NCBI GenBank assembly: GCA_035610365.1
Contig: CM069432.1
Span: 180,653,027-180,717,026 of the forward strand
Origin: Aquatica leii
Taxonomy: Eukaryota; Arthropoda; Insecta; Coleoptera; Lampyridae
Direction: 5' to 3'
DNA length: 64,000 bases
The translations under genes were made by a program, and so were the position numbers. The notes below the pieces were generated by a model. It did no database searches and had not been told where the DNA came from. It saw nothing but the letters and a program-made list of their open reading frames with translations. Shown in pieces: positions 11,263-23,592 of the stretch. Numbering within the stretch: position 1 is the stretch's first letter; each line of letters starts with the position of its first letter.

Positions 11263-14200
11263 TCAAGTACAGTCGGCAATATTTTATAATTCCGCATTTA
11301 GTGAACGTGAAACCAATTTTAAGAAAACCAAAATTATTTTAGACTATGTTTTTGATGCATCTGAGGAAGATCAGCGTCCATTCATTAACGTTCAAATTTT
11401 CGGTAATGACGTACTCGGCCTTATGGATAGCGGTGCTACGCGAACGATCATCGGCGATAAAACCTGGCGTCGTTTAAACAAATTAGGCGTTCGTTTAAAT
11501 AACAAAGACAAAATTAAATGTACTGTAGCTAACGGTGAAACTATTGAATCTATCGGTTCCGTTGACTTGCCTATTGTGATGAAGGGCAAAATGACTTTAG
11601 TTAACGTCCTTGTAGTACCGGAGATATCGAACTCCTTAATTCTTGGAGTTGATTATTGGAAACAATCTGGGTTCGTTCCAGACTTACGGAAAGGTCAGTG
11701 GAAGTTTGCGTCGATCGCCACCGCTGACGCAGTCAATGACCCAAAACCAGCTGTCGTGTCACGCGCGGATTTAACAGCTGAACAAAATTCTAAATTACAT
11801 TCGGTGATTGATCCTTATTTTTCGGAATCAAAAGCGACGTTGGGTTATACTAATTTGATCGAACATGAAATTAAAACTACCGCCTCCCCAATTAAGCAAC
11901 GGTATTATAGAGTTTCTCCTTATATGCAAAAACAAATTGACGCCGAGCTGGACAAAATGTTAAAGTTGGATGTGGTCGAGAAATCTAGTAGTGCGTGGTC
12001 GAGTCCTATTTTATTAGTCAAAAAAAAGATGGCACGCATAGATTCTGCGTGGATTTCCGAAAGTTAAATAAAGTAACTGAAAGGGATGCTTACCCTTTAC
12101 CTTATGTTTCAACCATTTTAGACCAATTACGTGATGCTAAATTTATTTCTTCTTTGGATATCAAATCTGCGTATTGGCAAATTCCGTTAAGTCAAGACTC
12201 AAAACAATATACCGCGTTCACAGTTCCCAATAGAGGCTTGTTTCAGTTTAAAAGGTTACCTTTTGGTTTGGCTAATGCTCCGGCTTCATGGCAGCGACTC
12301 ATTGATAAAATTCTTGGACCCGAATTAGAGCCCTATGTCTTTGTTTATTTGGATGATACTATTATATGTACTCCAACTTTCGAAAAACACATTGAGGTGT
12401 TGGCTGAAGTTTTGAAAAGATTCAAGGAAGCGAATTTGACCTTAAGCTTTGATAAGTGCCGTCTTTGTCAATCTGAATTGAAATATCTCGGGTATGTCGT
12501 AGATTCCAACGGTTTATCGGTAGACCCCGAAAAGGTTGAAGCAATCATTAACATCCCAACGCCTACCACGGTATCAGAGGTCAGGCGTCTGATTGGAATG
12601 GCTTCATGGTATAGACGGTTCATACCGGAATTTTCATCAATTATAGCACCTTTGACTAATTTGTTAAAGAAATCAGCAAGGTTTGTTTGGACTTCTCAAT
12701 GTGTAGAAGCTTTTGAAATTATTAAGAAATGTTTAGTTTCAGCACCTATTTTATCTTGTCCAAATTTCGATTTACCATTCACCGTACAGGCCGACGCTTC
12801 TGACTTTGGCATTGCGGCTGTACTAACGCAGAATATAGACAATGAGGAACGGGTTATTTGTTATAGTAGTAGGTCTTTGACACGAAATGAAAGAAAATTT
12901 TCCACCACAGAGAAAGAATGTCTCGCGGTACTTTGGGTCATCGAAAAGTTACGACCTTATTTAGAGGGAACCCATTTTACGGTTATTACGGACCATGCCT
13001 CTTTAGTATGGTTACACAACTTAAAGGACCTTACCGGACGTTTAGCGCGTTGGGCTGTACGTATGCAGCAGTATAGTTTTGATATAGTTCACCGGAAAGG
13101 TAAAGACCATGTCGTTCCCGATACTTTGTCTCGTGCCGTACCCGTGCTGAATGCAATGACGGTAAGGAATTCTGCGGTCAGTGAACCCGACAAATGGCTA
13201 AATAAACTTATGAAATCAATTGAACGCGACCCCCAAGCTTTCCCGAATTGGAAAATAAATAACGATAAATTATTTAAACACGTCTCGGTAGACTATCCAG
13301 ACTTATCTAGCGAGTCAGATAACTGGAGGGAGGTAGTTCCTAAGGCGGAACGTTCAGCCTTATTACATAAATTTCATGACGAGCCCACTTCAGGTCATTT
13401 GGGCATTTTCAAAACTTATGAGAGAATCTCTCGGCTTTATTATTGGCCGAAGATGAAAGTCGACGTTGGTCGCTACGTAAGGAAATGTCATACGTGTATT
13501 GCTCATAAGCCCGAGCAACAACGCCCTGCTGGATTGATGTCCCGTCATCCAGTCGTAGAAAAACCCTGGCAAATGATTGCTACGGATATTGTCGGACCCT
13601 TGCCACGATCAAAGAGTGGATATTCGTATGTATTGGTAGTGGCGGATTGTTTCTCAAAGTTTGTCTTGTTCTTCCCGTTACGTAACGCTACTGCTGCGGC
13701 AGTGACTAAACGTTTAGAAGAGGATGTCATCCTAATGTTTGGAGCTCTTCAATATATCTTATGTGACAATGGGACTCAATTCCGTAGTCGTGAGTTTACT
13801 AAAATGGTAGCCCAATACAAATCGCGAATAATTTTCAATGCGCATTATCATCCCCAGGCCAACCCTTCCGAAAGAGTAAATAGGGTAATGAAAACCATGT
13901 TAGCCTCATACGTAGGGGATAATCATCGTGATTGGGATAAGTACCTAGCCAAAGTGGCTTGTGCTATCCGAACTGCCGTGCATGAGGTAACCGGCCTGAC
14001 ACCATATTTTACTAACTTTGGTCAAGAAATATGTCTTGACGGTTCCCGTTTTGGTCCTACATCCGACAATGCCGAACTTAATGACATTACATTCGGCGAT
14101 CGAACTCACTTGGCTCCTAGGAGCAATGTTTTTAACGATGTCTACCGTGATATTAAAAAGCGATTAGAGGCCGCTTATATACGATCAAAAAATATTATGA

Positions 14201-14431
14201 CTTGCGTCGTCGGGCCGCTCCTTTTGAAATTGAGACACGGTTTGGAGGAGGAACTATGTCCTCTCCGATGCTTCCCGTCATTTTACCGCTAAGTTAGCAC
14301 CCAAATTTGTGGGTCCTTTTCTAATTCGACGCAAGGTGTCGTACCAAACTTATGAATTATCTGATGCTTCTGGCACTTCAAGAGGTGTGTGGAACGCAAA
14401 GGATTTAAAGCTCGATCCCTCCCAAGAATAA
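11258..14431 (+). pseudogene. pol: Gypsy-1 pol (PR-RT-RNaseH-IN), three frameshifts
   Basis: Protease: GLMDSGATRTIIG (about 11420). Reverse transcriptase: FCVDFRKLNKV, then LPFGLANAPASWQ and YVFVYLDDTII with the YLDD catalytic box (about 12345). RNase H: FTVQADASDFGIA and TDHASLVWLHNL. Integrase: His-His...CHTC zinc domain (13370-13500), then the DDE residues in ATDIVGPLP, CDNGTQF and NPSERVNR. A C-terminal part with RHFTAKLAPKFVGPF runs to the stop at 14429-14431. The reading frame breaks at 12020-12027 (run of eight A), at 14185-14190 (run of six A) and at 14239-14240 (GG), each consistent with loss of a single base. All catalytic residues I looked for are present, so these breaks alone inactivate it, unless they are sequence errors. 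Confidence 0.93.
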
Positions 14432-14761
14432 TTTTTTTTATTATTATTTTTTTTTATTTTTTCGTTTTGCGCCGTTGGTCAGATGTTTGTGTCGGTGGTT
14501 TTGGCGTTTTGCTATCTCAGGTAAGGTTGCTTTGTGTCGGTCGTGGGTTAGTTGTGGGATTTTACAACATGTGGATACCGTGAAACATGGCGTGCCCTCT
14601 TCTCTACTCATGTCCGGTGCATCGTGTCGAGCCTTGCATTTCGTCCAAAATCTACCGATTCCTTTTGGCTTACGGTACCTTTTTTTTTGTTTTGGTATTC
14701 TATCGCTTTTATTTTTTTTTGGTTAGAGTAATTTGGGAAATCACTCTTCTTGTAAGGGGGG
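14432..14761 (+). other. Gypsy-1 untranslated 3' region with polypurine tract
   Basis: About 330 bases, T-rich, without an env-like frame. It ends with AAGGGGGG at 14754-14761 directly before the 3' LTR, the expected plus-strand primer. The small plus-strand frames here are T-rich shadows. Confidence 0.8.
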
Positions 14762-16692
14762 TGTCACCGTCCCGGTGGTTTTTGGGGGCTGAGAGTTTTT
14801 ATCCAAATATTTTTTTTTATTATTATGTTGTAATTACGGGTGTGTTTAGCATTTCCATCGTTCATTAAACTTCTTTGTATTTTCGAATTGCGTATTTCTT
14901 GGTAACATTTTAAAAGTTTCCATTGTGTTTACTTACATTCATTTAAAATTATTTATTATCTGGTAATTGAATATCTTTTGGCGACGGATGTCTGTGTACG
15001 TGCCTTAAACCCATTAAATTTTTGAAACTTGAGATTTGGTTCATGTTAAAAATTATTTTACTTAGAATTATTCTTTGTTCAGATGTCTCTTTGTATATTT
15101 TAAGTTTAGATTAGAGTAAGATTTATGTTTCTGAACGCGTTTATTACTCTGTTCCCATGGACTTGCTGAGCTATCATTCTTGTTATATTTCATAATCAGA
15201 AGCAAGTGCTGATTTAGCTGTTGCGTGGGAAGATTCGGATAAGAATTGTCACGTACCTAAATTATGTTAAGTTCTTTGTCTTAAAGTATGATGTAATTAA
15301 TGTAAGGTTTTTGATTGGAGATTTTGTTTTTGAGAAGGGGCTATTTAAGCTTCATTCTTTCCAGAGGAAAGTTAAGTTCCTTTTGGCCCTCGAAAAAGGT
15401 CAATTAATATAATTTCGAATCCAATCAGAAATTTTGTATAATTGAAATTTGTAAAACAAATAGTTGATTTAAGTTCGGTTCAAGAAGTCAAGTGTTTTAT
15501 GCGGGTAATTAACACCGAGTTTTCGGCGACGCATTATAAATACAGGTGATGAACATTACGTTACTTAAACATTCTAAATCAAGTGGCAAATTAGAACCGT
15601 GCTTGTGTGTTTAATTAAATAAAGGTGAACTACGAAAATTGGTTAAAATCAAACGATTGAGGCGAGAATAAGACCTTGAGGTGAAAAGTTCGGTAAACGA
15701 AGAATGTTAAAGTGTGGGTAATTGAAAGAACAAGCGGAACATCTAAAGAAGTGACGATTGTAATAATTAGTTCCGGGAAAGTTGCCGGTTGTTCTCCCAT
15801 TTGAGAAAATAGTCGCTACTGCGGACTTTATAAAGTTTTCCCGGCTAATGGTACTGTATCGACGCGTTTTACCGATGCTGAACGCGTGTAACGTCTTTGA
15901 CGGAGTTAAGTGAATCGATTCTGACAATAAAGTGTTGAGTTTTTGTTGTAAACTAAGGATTAGTAGCTGTCAAACTGCAGGCATACCTGTAAGTACCTTT
16001 AACAACTTATCACCTCTTCAACTGAAGAACTCGCCTCCAATTCGATCGTTAGAAGAACATCACGGACACCAGTTATTTTCGAGGCGTACTTCTATTTGAT
16101 TTTGTTTTTGGTTGATTTAAATTGTTGGTTAAAGTCAAGACGGGCGAATCGATCAGAATAGAGTCTTAGAATTCAATTATGTCTTGATTATCAAACTTTA
16201 GACCCCTCTGACTCGGTGCGCAGTCTTGATTTATTATTTTGTTTGATGTTTTGTTGTATGCATGCTTTAGTTGTGAATTAAGTTAAGGTAGTTCTCGAGT
16301 AGCGGCATTTATCGTTTGCGGCGAGTCGTACGTACGACCAAGCGCTCTGCGGCTGATTCCCTGTGCGACTTTTTAAATTTAAGATTAATTTGAATGATTT
16401 TATTAACCATTTTACTTGCTTTAAATTTTAATATACGAATTATTATCTCATATTTGACTTTCTCTAAATCGCCTGTTTTCATCTACGGAGTGTTCGAATT
16501 TCCGGTTTTGGCGAACATTTCACAGTGACTAAAAATTCGGTGGCGCCCTTAACAACTCTTCCTGATTTAAGTAAACTCGGCAAAAAGGTAAGTGAGAGAC
16601 AAATAATTCGACCCGCCCCTTCTCGACTAAGTTAGCTGGCAAACCACCATCCCATTGTTACCTTCTCTAAACCATCGTTTTAGAGTGTAACA
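14762..16692 (+). repeat. Gypsy-1 3' LTR
   Basis: Uninterrupted LTR of 1,931 bases from TGTCACCG to GTGTAACA, followed by ACAT, the second copy of the target duplication. It serves as the reference for the empty site of the element inserted in the 5' LTR. Confidence 0.95.
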
Positions 16693-17233
16693 ACATGATT
16701 AATAGGTCTCCTTGCTTTTTACCCAAACACCAAGGTTTTTACTAAGTTTTAACTATAGTATTTAATTCAAAATAATGTTAGCTTTAAAAATTGTGAAATT
16801 AAAATTTTGTAAATATTATTAATGCTATGCAGCATTATTTAAAAAGTGCCGATAAAGACATCTTCAATTTATTCATTTAACAGTATCAATAAAATAAATA
16901 TTGTACTAAAACACAGGGGCGATTTCGTTATTAGGGCATTTCGTCAATGACCTTACTGACCCCAAAAAAATACTAAAAATCCTATTAGTAGTAGTAACGC
17001 TGTATACAATAGAGGAGCTTGAATTGAAGTTTTAAACGTTATTTGCAATTGTAAATTAATAAGACGGTTTTTAGTATTTTTTGGAAATTCATTGTTTGTC
17101 TTGCAAAAAATGTTTTTTTTTCTGTTTTTTTCAATAAAAACCCGTTTTTATTCTGAAAAAAAAACACTTGCTTGTATAAAATTTCTATTAACGAAATTGG
17201 TATTAGAATTTTTTGTTACATTAACAAGCATAA
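16693..17233. other. gene-less AT-rich interval
   Basis: Right flank of Gypsy-1. It contains long T/A homopolymers near 17100-17170. No gene, repeat boundary or RNA could be recognised. Confidence 0.6.
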
Positions 17234-17541
17234 GGGTGTGATTGTGAGAACATGCTAAAGATACAAGGATGAGCGCGGTCGCCGTTTAAGTCGCGATTCA
17301 GGTCGATGCGATCGCCACGCCGTTTAGGTCGCAGTAGTTTACATCGATGTTCATTGTTGGGATGTAATTCAGCTACAGAAGAAAGAATTAAAATACATGT
17401 TAAATTTTACATCGCGATGAAAAACAAATATGTTTTTGAAAGTAATACCGGTAATATTATTTAAAAAAATAATTTATTACATTTATGTTAAATTAAGTTT
17501 AATCCTTCAAGTTATTACTTACTAAAAATAGTTGTTCTACC

Positions 17542-18979
17542 CGTTGACTGAACGAATTCTTCAGTGAACGCTTGTAGTGTTTACATCGTACGTACGCAAA
17601 GTACGTACGCGCATCGAGTAGTGGCTTCGCTTAGTAATACCGTTCTCTTTGCAGTTCAGATGACGATAATTTAACAAACGATTTTCTACCAAGAGATACC
17701 ATTAGTGATGGGAATTCTAGTTATTTTTTTATGAATTAGGGGACCAACTCGCGATCTATCGGTATGCTGCATCTAAAAAAAAAACTAAAACGCCGTTTCA
17801 AATTCACAATTTTATTAAACATTCGTGTAATCTTAATTAGCAAATCAAGTTAAAAAGTTTTAATTAAACGGAAGACCGATTTGGTAATTCCTTTTGTAGT
17901 CACCTTTCAAAGAATATTATCAACTGCAAAACATGGTAAAACAGTTATATACATTTATAAACATAACAAAAATTCTGCTTTGCTTCTTGTGCAAGTATCA
18001 AATTACCGGAGCCGGCGGTTTTGAATTTGTAATTATTTTAAATTATTGTTCACTTTGGCGATTTGATTATTTACTTATGAGTTTTTTGTTTTTACATTCT
18101 AGTTGATTGTGGAATAATTATAATTCCATAAAGTTCGCGATATTCGATCGATTATATTTTTGAATCAAATAATAAACAAAAATTGGGTAGAAAAATCGAT
18201 TATAAAAATCGCTTTATTAGAGTACGAAAATCGGTTTTTTAATGATTCAAATCACCATTCCTACTTTATTAGGCCTGGGTCGTCTATCGATATATCGATA
18301 CGTATCGAAGGTATCGAAATGTCGATATTTCGATACGTATCGAGATTTCGATACGTACGAAAACTATTGTAACGGATAAAAAGACGGGTTTTGACTTTTT
18401 CTTTTTTATAATGATGTTAATTAACATTTTTTTCTCTAAAATCTATTACACAGATACATTGATATTCCGATACATATCGATATTTCGATACGTATTGATA
18501 TTTTGATACGTAGCGATACTCTGAAACGTATCGATATTCCGATACGTATCGATATTCCGATACGTATCGATATCCCGATACGTATCGATATTTCAATACG
18601 AATTGCGGATTGCAAAGTAAAGTAAAACAGCAGAGAAAAAATACAAAACCAAACTCTGGCAAACGAAGAAAAAAATTCAAGTTGTTAAATTACATTCCGT
18701 TTACTCAAAACATTTTATATCAGTCAACGGTATCTAGTAAATACAACCAACGATTATTTTGAAGAGTTATCTTATTACGTTATTACTTTCCAAGCATTAT
18801 TTTTAAGCGATCTTTTACCAGTGTTATCTTCTTAGTTTGCGTTGAACACAACCGTGTTGCTACTATCCAAGAATGAAGTTTGTCGGCAGCGGGGTGCAGA
18901 GAGCCACAAAAGTGAGATAGTAATACGGTACGATTTTTAACATGCAGTTGCGAGTCTTTATACATTTCTTCAGTCAACG
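17542..18979 (-). mobile_element. 1.5-kb non-autonomous DNA element, copy 2
   Basis: Inverted relative to copy 1 (6546-8044) and more diverged. The right end, ...CTTCAGTCAACG, keeps the 32-bp inverted repeat, while the left end, CGTTGACTGAACGAATTC, is degraded after about 11 bases. A perfect 8-bp target duplication GTTCTACC flanks it (17534-17541 and 18980-18987). It shares the block mirrored from CTCTGCGCCCCGCTGCC in copy 1 and the central GATACGTATCG array. An internal TTTACTCAAAACATTT...CAGTCAACGG block in both copies looks like a buried extra end. Confidence 0.88.
18285..18605. repeat. degenerate GATACGTATCGATATTC array in copy 2
   Basis: Units of 18-19 bases built on GATACGTATCGATATTC, most regular at 18470-18600. 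The minus strand reads as a YRYVSE repeat, which is a by-product of the array and not a protein. It lies at the position equivalent to the array in copy 1. Confidence 0.85.
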
Positions 18980-19206
18980 GTTCTACCTACAATTTTTAAA
19001 TTTTAATTTGAATCGATAAACAAGTTAAAAACTACTGCAAAATTAAAATACATGTTCAATTTTTAGCTGAATCACATCCCGCCAATAGACATCGTTGTAA
19101 GCCGCGACCACGACCTAAACGACGATCGCAACCTAAACATATAGACCTGAATCGTGACGTAAACAGCGAACGCGCTCATCGATATATCTTTGGTATGTTT
19201 ACACCC

Positions 19207-19777
19207 CAAGAAAGATCATTTGATTGAAAAAAAAATGTGCTGGCGTTAACAAAACAATTATTTTTTTTACTAACGTTGCACATCTGTATTATTTATATTA
19301 TACTATTATGACTAGTGCGCGGATTCGTAAGCATAAAAAACTTAAAAAATAGCGCTTTAAAATGCTTAAAATATTCGTTAAGGCTTTTCTATCACTTGGG
19401 AAAAGTTCAGTCTTTAAGTGGGCGGACCACAGTTTTAGCAGTATGCATTGCTGCACAACATACGTATTCAATGCACCTTAACGAATAACCCTTGTATTAG
19501 AAAAGAATGGAAAACAATTCAGAAGCCTGATGTTATATGCAACTAATTTACGACAAGTTTACCGCTGTGGTTGGTTCAATTTGTTCCGACATAGGTTGAC
19601 AGTCCACGTGGACTAAATCTCGACCACATCTGGTTGTGATAATTCTTGAAATTACTGAGTATGCAAAAAAATAATCATGGGTGATAATACGAAAAAATAC
19701 GAAACTCGTAGTATTTGTAAATGCCAACGGATTTTATTGTTTTACAACGAGGTCAGTAACTTCAAGGTTGGATGCGC
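19207..19777. other. gene-less interval with a short hairpin
   Basis: No coding features. TATTCGTTAAGG (19372-19383) and CCTTAACGAATA (19476-19487) form a 12-bp inverted repeat 92 bases apart. This could be a relic of a small inverted-repeat element or chance. Confidence 0.4.
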
Positions 19778-19783
19778 AATAGA

Positions 19784-19831
19784 ATACTAAGATAAGAATG
19801 TCTTCCGGGTTTCTTCTTCTTATCTTAGTAT
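19784..19831 (-). repeat. Penelope terminal sequence, back-to-back copies
   Basis: ATACTAAGATAAGAATGTC and the following TTCCGGGTTT are the reverse complement of the end of Penelope fragment 1 (2509-2540). Directly after it, CTTATCTTAGTATAGAT repeats part of the same end in the opposite orientation. So two Penelope termini meet tail to tail here with no body between them. Confidence 0.65.
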
Positions 19832-19940
19832 AGATCACTTATCTATTTTACAATAACTTAACACATAATTATTTATAAAACAACACACAACAAAAATTTA
19901 ACAATATAAGCTGTTTTAAAGTTACTTAATATACATAAAA

Positions 19941-20110
19941 GTCGTAGCTGAGATAGGTCAAGATGGTTGTTTCAAACAGGAGCCCGGGGGTTGAATCTCA
20001 CACAGTGAACACGAAAAAAAAATGGTGAAAATCCAATGCGCACCAAACGAATCAAAAATTACTTTTTTTCATTTATAAAAATTATGTGTGTTAAATCAAA
20101 CAATTTATTT
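19941..20110 (+). mobile_element. tRNA-derived SINE-like sequence
   Basis: TAGCTGAGATAGG (19945-19957) resembles a Pol III A box and GGGTTGAATCTC (19988-19999) a B box, 43 bases apart as in tRNAs. The sequence does not fold as an intact tRNA (no matching acceptor arms, no CCA context), so it is read as a SINE head with an AT-rich body. No target duplication was located. It could also be a decayed tRNA pseudogene. Confidence 0.4.
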
Positions 20111-20945
20111 AAATCAAATAAACTATTTTGTAAAATTCTCAAAGTTTTTATTTAAACCATAAAAACATCCTCTTGACGCTATTGAAACAACATATTTATT
20201 TGAATAAAATAAATTTTCTTTAATTCAACAAAACACTTTTTTCTGTGTACAAGTATTAATTAGTTAATTAATTCAGTGGTACACATCATTTTTTAAAGAT
20301 AGCAACGTTACGACAAAGATACTGATCTCAAAAATGCAGATGTAGCTGTTCGCATATGCATACCTTTATCGGCTTGAAGAAGAAAAAAGGAGGGCGGAGC
20401 GATGACGCCGACCGTACCATATTTCAGAATAAAATGTTTGTGCAAAAATTAATTTACCGTCCCACTTTCAGCATATTTTTGTTCCTTATTTTTGAACAAA
20501 TTGAAATATTTTTTTTTAATAACAGTAAAACAATATTTCAAATGGATTTGTGGTTTTCAAATTTTTTTTTTCAAAAATTAATTTTTCTAACTTTTAAACA
20601 AATTTATTTTTAAAAAAATTAAAAACACAAATCGATTCAGATTGTTCTTAGTAGCATATGTTCTAAGTTTCAATAAGATTGGTTCCATGGTAGCTGAAAA
20701 AAATGTTCCGAAAGTTTTGCTAGTTGATAAAGCAACCTTAAATAAGCATTAAAAAGGCATCAAAACCTTAAAATAAGCATTAAAAACATCAACATTGTAA
20801 AATAAGCATTAATTATTTCTAATCTAGAAGTTTTAGTAAGTGGTATTATGTATACATTAACAAAAGTAAGATTTATAACTTAAAATAAAAAATTCTTGGG
20901 CACTATACTACACTAAAAAAAGAGAAATTAAAACATAACTAATGT
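20111..20945. other. gene-less AT-rich interval
   Basis: Long A/T runs near 20500-20620. Three direct copies of an AAATAAGCATTAA motif lie at about 20730-20815. The related AAAATAAGCAT recurs at about 22624 beyond the hAT pseudogene, so these may be subterminal repeats of that element. Confidence 0.5.
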
Positions 20946-20954
20946 TTATTTCTG

Positions 20955-22447
20955 TAACAGCTGATAATTAAATGTTTCTCCAGGTTATCTACTAAAAAAC
21001 TCCTTCTTCGATCGGTCAATATTGTTTTGAATTGCGAAAAACTTCGTTATACATCTACACTTGTTAGTGGAGCATATTTAAATGTAGGCATAAATGATAG
21101 ATTAATATCTAGACCTTCGACAAAATCTTCTTTTAAAACACTACAAATATTTTCTAAAATTTTATACCCTACATTTTTTGACAACACACTGGTTAATTTA
21201 TCGTACACATTTTTTCCTACACGTCCCTGCACATTTGTAGCTGCTGTTTGGAAGTTATTTACTATTTTCACAGCCTCTGGTAAAGTAAGCCCTTTATGTT
21301 CAAGGTCTTGTATTGATTTACTTACAAATTTATAGTTGGCTTTAAGGAATGACAAATTATGCTCAACTTCCTTATTATTGAGGACATTCTGACATTCTTT
21401 AATTGCTTGGGATGCGCATTCAGGAAATTCAAATAAAAATGATTTAAACGCATCAAAATTCTCTGGATAGTACATTGATGCATCTAGCCATGTGCCCCAC
21501 CTAGTTATTATCGGCTGAGGAGGCAATGCAACACCAGGATTTCTTTCTTTAAACACCTGAACCCTTAATGACGCTTTTAAGGATACTTTTTTCCCATATT
21601 TAATTAAATCGTCTATTAACGGAAATTGTAGTCTAATACATTTAGCAACACGGTTTAATTCGTGTGCTAAACATGTGCAATGAATTAGATTTGTGTAAAA
21701 CACTTTTAAAGTTGATTCTGTTTTTATCATGTACGCCGCAGCATCAGAAACTATTAGTAATATTTTTTCACAGGGGACTGGATCAGGTAGAAAAAAGTTT
21801 ACTAGTCCATCGTGAACGAATTCTGAAATTGTATTGTTGTTGGTTTTTTTCCAATTCTTTAGAACTAATTAAGAATGCCTTAGTGGGAATATCCTCATTC
21901 AATATTCCTATCATAAGGTGTGCAATATAGCGTCCACATGCACCCGTTGTCTCATCGACAGCAAATCAAATATAATTGGTTACTATTGTACTTTCTAATT
22001 CACACATTACTTGCTTATAAACTGAATAAACGTAATTTTTACGTATAGTAGATTCTTACGGAATATGTCTGTTACAATATTTTTGCAAAAAGTTTTTGAA
22101 TTCACTATTGTTTAATTTTGTTAGGGGTATATTGGACAAAACCATGGCGTTGCATAAGTCAAAATTAAACGTTGTTTGTTCATCGCGCGAAGAGCTGGCA
22201 ATGGACTCTAATATAGTTTGCTGCCTCGGTGCTTTTGAGTTAAATTTTTCTAAGCACTCTTGATAGATTGAAATTTTGGTGTGCTGAATGATATTATATT
22301 TTTTTGGATTTAATCTGCAAGATATAAAATTATTTTCGATAGGAATACTGTTTCCTCACATGCTCTGCAAAATAATCTGTTATTGTCAAATTTGAATTCT
22401 AAGAAATTTCTTATCCATTTTTCAACGGTAGGTTTAATTTTTGGCAT
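20955..22447 (-). pseudogene. hAT-type transposase (CGGBP1-like) pseudogene
   Basis: The minus strand starts at MPKIKPTVEKWIRNFLEF (ATG at 22447), followed by a BED-like CRACEE zinc region. A middle part reads FAVDETTGACGRYIAHLMIG (about 21895-21960), holding the Asp-Glu positions of hAT enzymes, then HCTCLAHELNRVAKC (about 21650), RWGTWLDASMYYPENF and a C-terminal PLTSVDV followed by a stop and RSFSQFKTIL, the hAT dimerisation signature. The stop replaces the usual Glu of the ERSFS motif. At least four stops or frame shifts are present. The longest open part is 227 codons (21047-21730). The protein would have cut and joined element ends; this copy cannot. TIRs were not found. Confidence 0.75.
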
Positions 22448-23339
22448 TATTACAATTAAGTTACGGTGTTTCGAGATAGAACAAAAACGTTTTAACAAAG
22501 AGTACGCACTTTACATTTCCGAATCTCAAATATATACTAGCGTAAGCGTAGCGAAGATATGCATAAATGTAGAACGACCTGCGACGCGACAGGTGTAGAA
22601 AGGAGATACTTAAAAAAACGCAAAATAAGCATGAAATTCAAGAATAGGCACAAAAATAGGAAAAAACCAAAACAAGCATAAAAGACATTGTTTTAAATGA
22701 TAGCTTTACTCATGATTCGTATTTATTTATAAGAGTGTTCGTGTTGCTGCTAATTATTACGTATAGCATCCCAGCCGGCAGGATGTCGTCATTATGACGT
22801 AAATAACTAGTCATACTAAGATATATGACGTGAAAAGTCTTAGAAAAGAACGTCTTTATAATGACGTCATAAGGTGGTCAGGCACAGACGTCTTTTTAAT
22901 GTACCGTATCACCAGTATGGAACAAATCCACAATTGCATCACTTTGATGGTTATGGTGAAATACAAACAAGTTTGAGTTTGAGGTATAATACTTTTTTTT
23001 TATTTTTAGTTTACTACCTTAATGATTTCAAAATTTTCGCAAACAGCAAAATTTTAACCATTGATTTTACAATTATAAGGTTATGTTATAACATGATGAA
23101 ACTGATGAAACCATTGGTGAAATAGGTAAAATGCGGATTTGTGTTTCTAGCTTTCTTTTATTCATTAGTTACTTTTCAATAATTTCTTGTTTCCTGTAGC
23201 TCAGTTTTGTTGTGTGAGTTTTTTTATTTAATAATAGGATTTCTTATGAAGAAGATAAATATCATTACGTTAGATTTGTAGGTTAGCTATACCAATTTTG
23301 TAAGTTTTTATTAGATTAAAACTCAATTACTTTGATTCA

Positions 23340-23354
23340 TATATATATATATAT
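23340..23354. repeat. short (AT)n microsatellite
   Basis: Seven to eight AT dinucleotides just upstream of the decayed exon in element A. Confidence 0.8.
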
Positions 23355-23383
23355 CAGTTATATTCGTCAACGTTTTCCAAATT

Positions 23384-23592
23384 ATGCTTAGCACGATGGC
23401 ATTTATTGGACTGGAGTTTAGTTCTAATGTAGATGACGGTGTTTGTGGAGGATCAATTGGATTAGTTTGCAGTTCCTGGTTAACTCCTTTACAAAAGCAG
23501 ATATTTTGGCCTAAAAGGCACTTTTACAAGGAGACGAATCTAATGAAGAAAACTGGTGGCTATGCGAAATAAAAACAATCCATTTTGAATTG
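23384..23592 (+). pseudogene. N-terminal exon of a DUF4806-type protein, frameshifted
   Basis: From the ATG the frame reads MAFIGLEFSSNVDDG, then GSIGLVCSSWLTPLQ, then FWPKRHFYK. This matches the usual start of arthropod proteins that end in DUF4806: a hydrophobic VEF block, a V-P-S-S-W-L block, then a WPP/WPK motif. Near 23530 the frame slips by one missing base, and the neighbouring frame continues DESNEENWWLCEIKTIHFEL up to a good splice donor (GTATGT at 23593). The C-terminal DUF4806 domain is not present in this element. Recognition rests on motif order from memory, without alignment. Confidence 0.5.

Larger units (their letters stand above)
6035..16692 (+). mobile_element. full-length Ty3/Gypsy LTR retrotransposon (Gypsy-1)
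   Basis: A complete element bounded by TG...CA LTRs (TGTCACCG... to ...GTGTAACA) and a 4-bp target duplication ACAT (6031-6034 and 16693-16696). Order: 5' LTR, tRNA-Lys-like primer site, gag, protease-RT-RNaseH-integrase, polypurine tract, 3' LTR. There is no env-like frame between pol and the 3' LTR. Aside from the 1.5-kb insertion in the 5' LTR, the LTRs differ at only about ten places over 1.93 kb, many of them homopolymer length differences, so the insertion is young. The LTRs are unusually long for the group. Pol carries three single-base breaks. Confidence 0.95.
17234..19206. mobile_element. older inverted-repeat DNA element, split by copy 2
   Basis: The left end (GGGTGTGATTGTGAG... 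GATGAGCGCGGTCGCCG, 17234-17420) is mirrored, with many differences, at the right end (19060-19206, ending ...GTATGTTTACACCC). Shared inner blocks include the ACATCGATGTTCATT and GGGATGTAATTCAGC stretches and their complements. Between the arms sits copy 2 of the 1.5-kb element. With copy 2 removed the element is about 530 bases with arms of about 190. The arms have diverged, so it is old. No clear target duplication was found. Confidence 0.7.
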
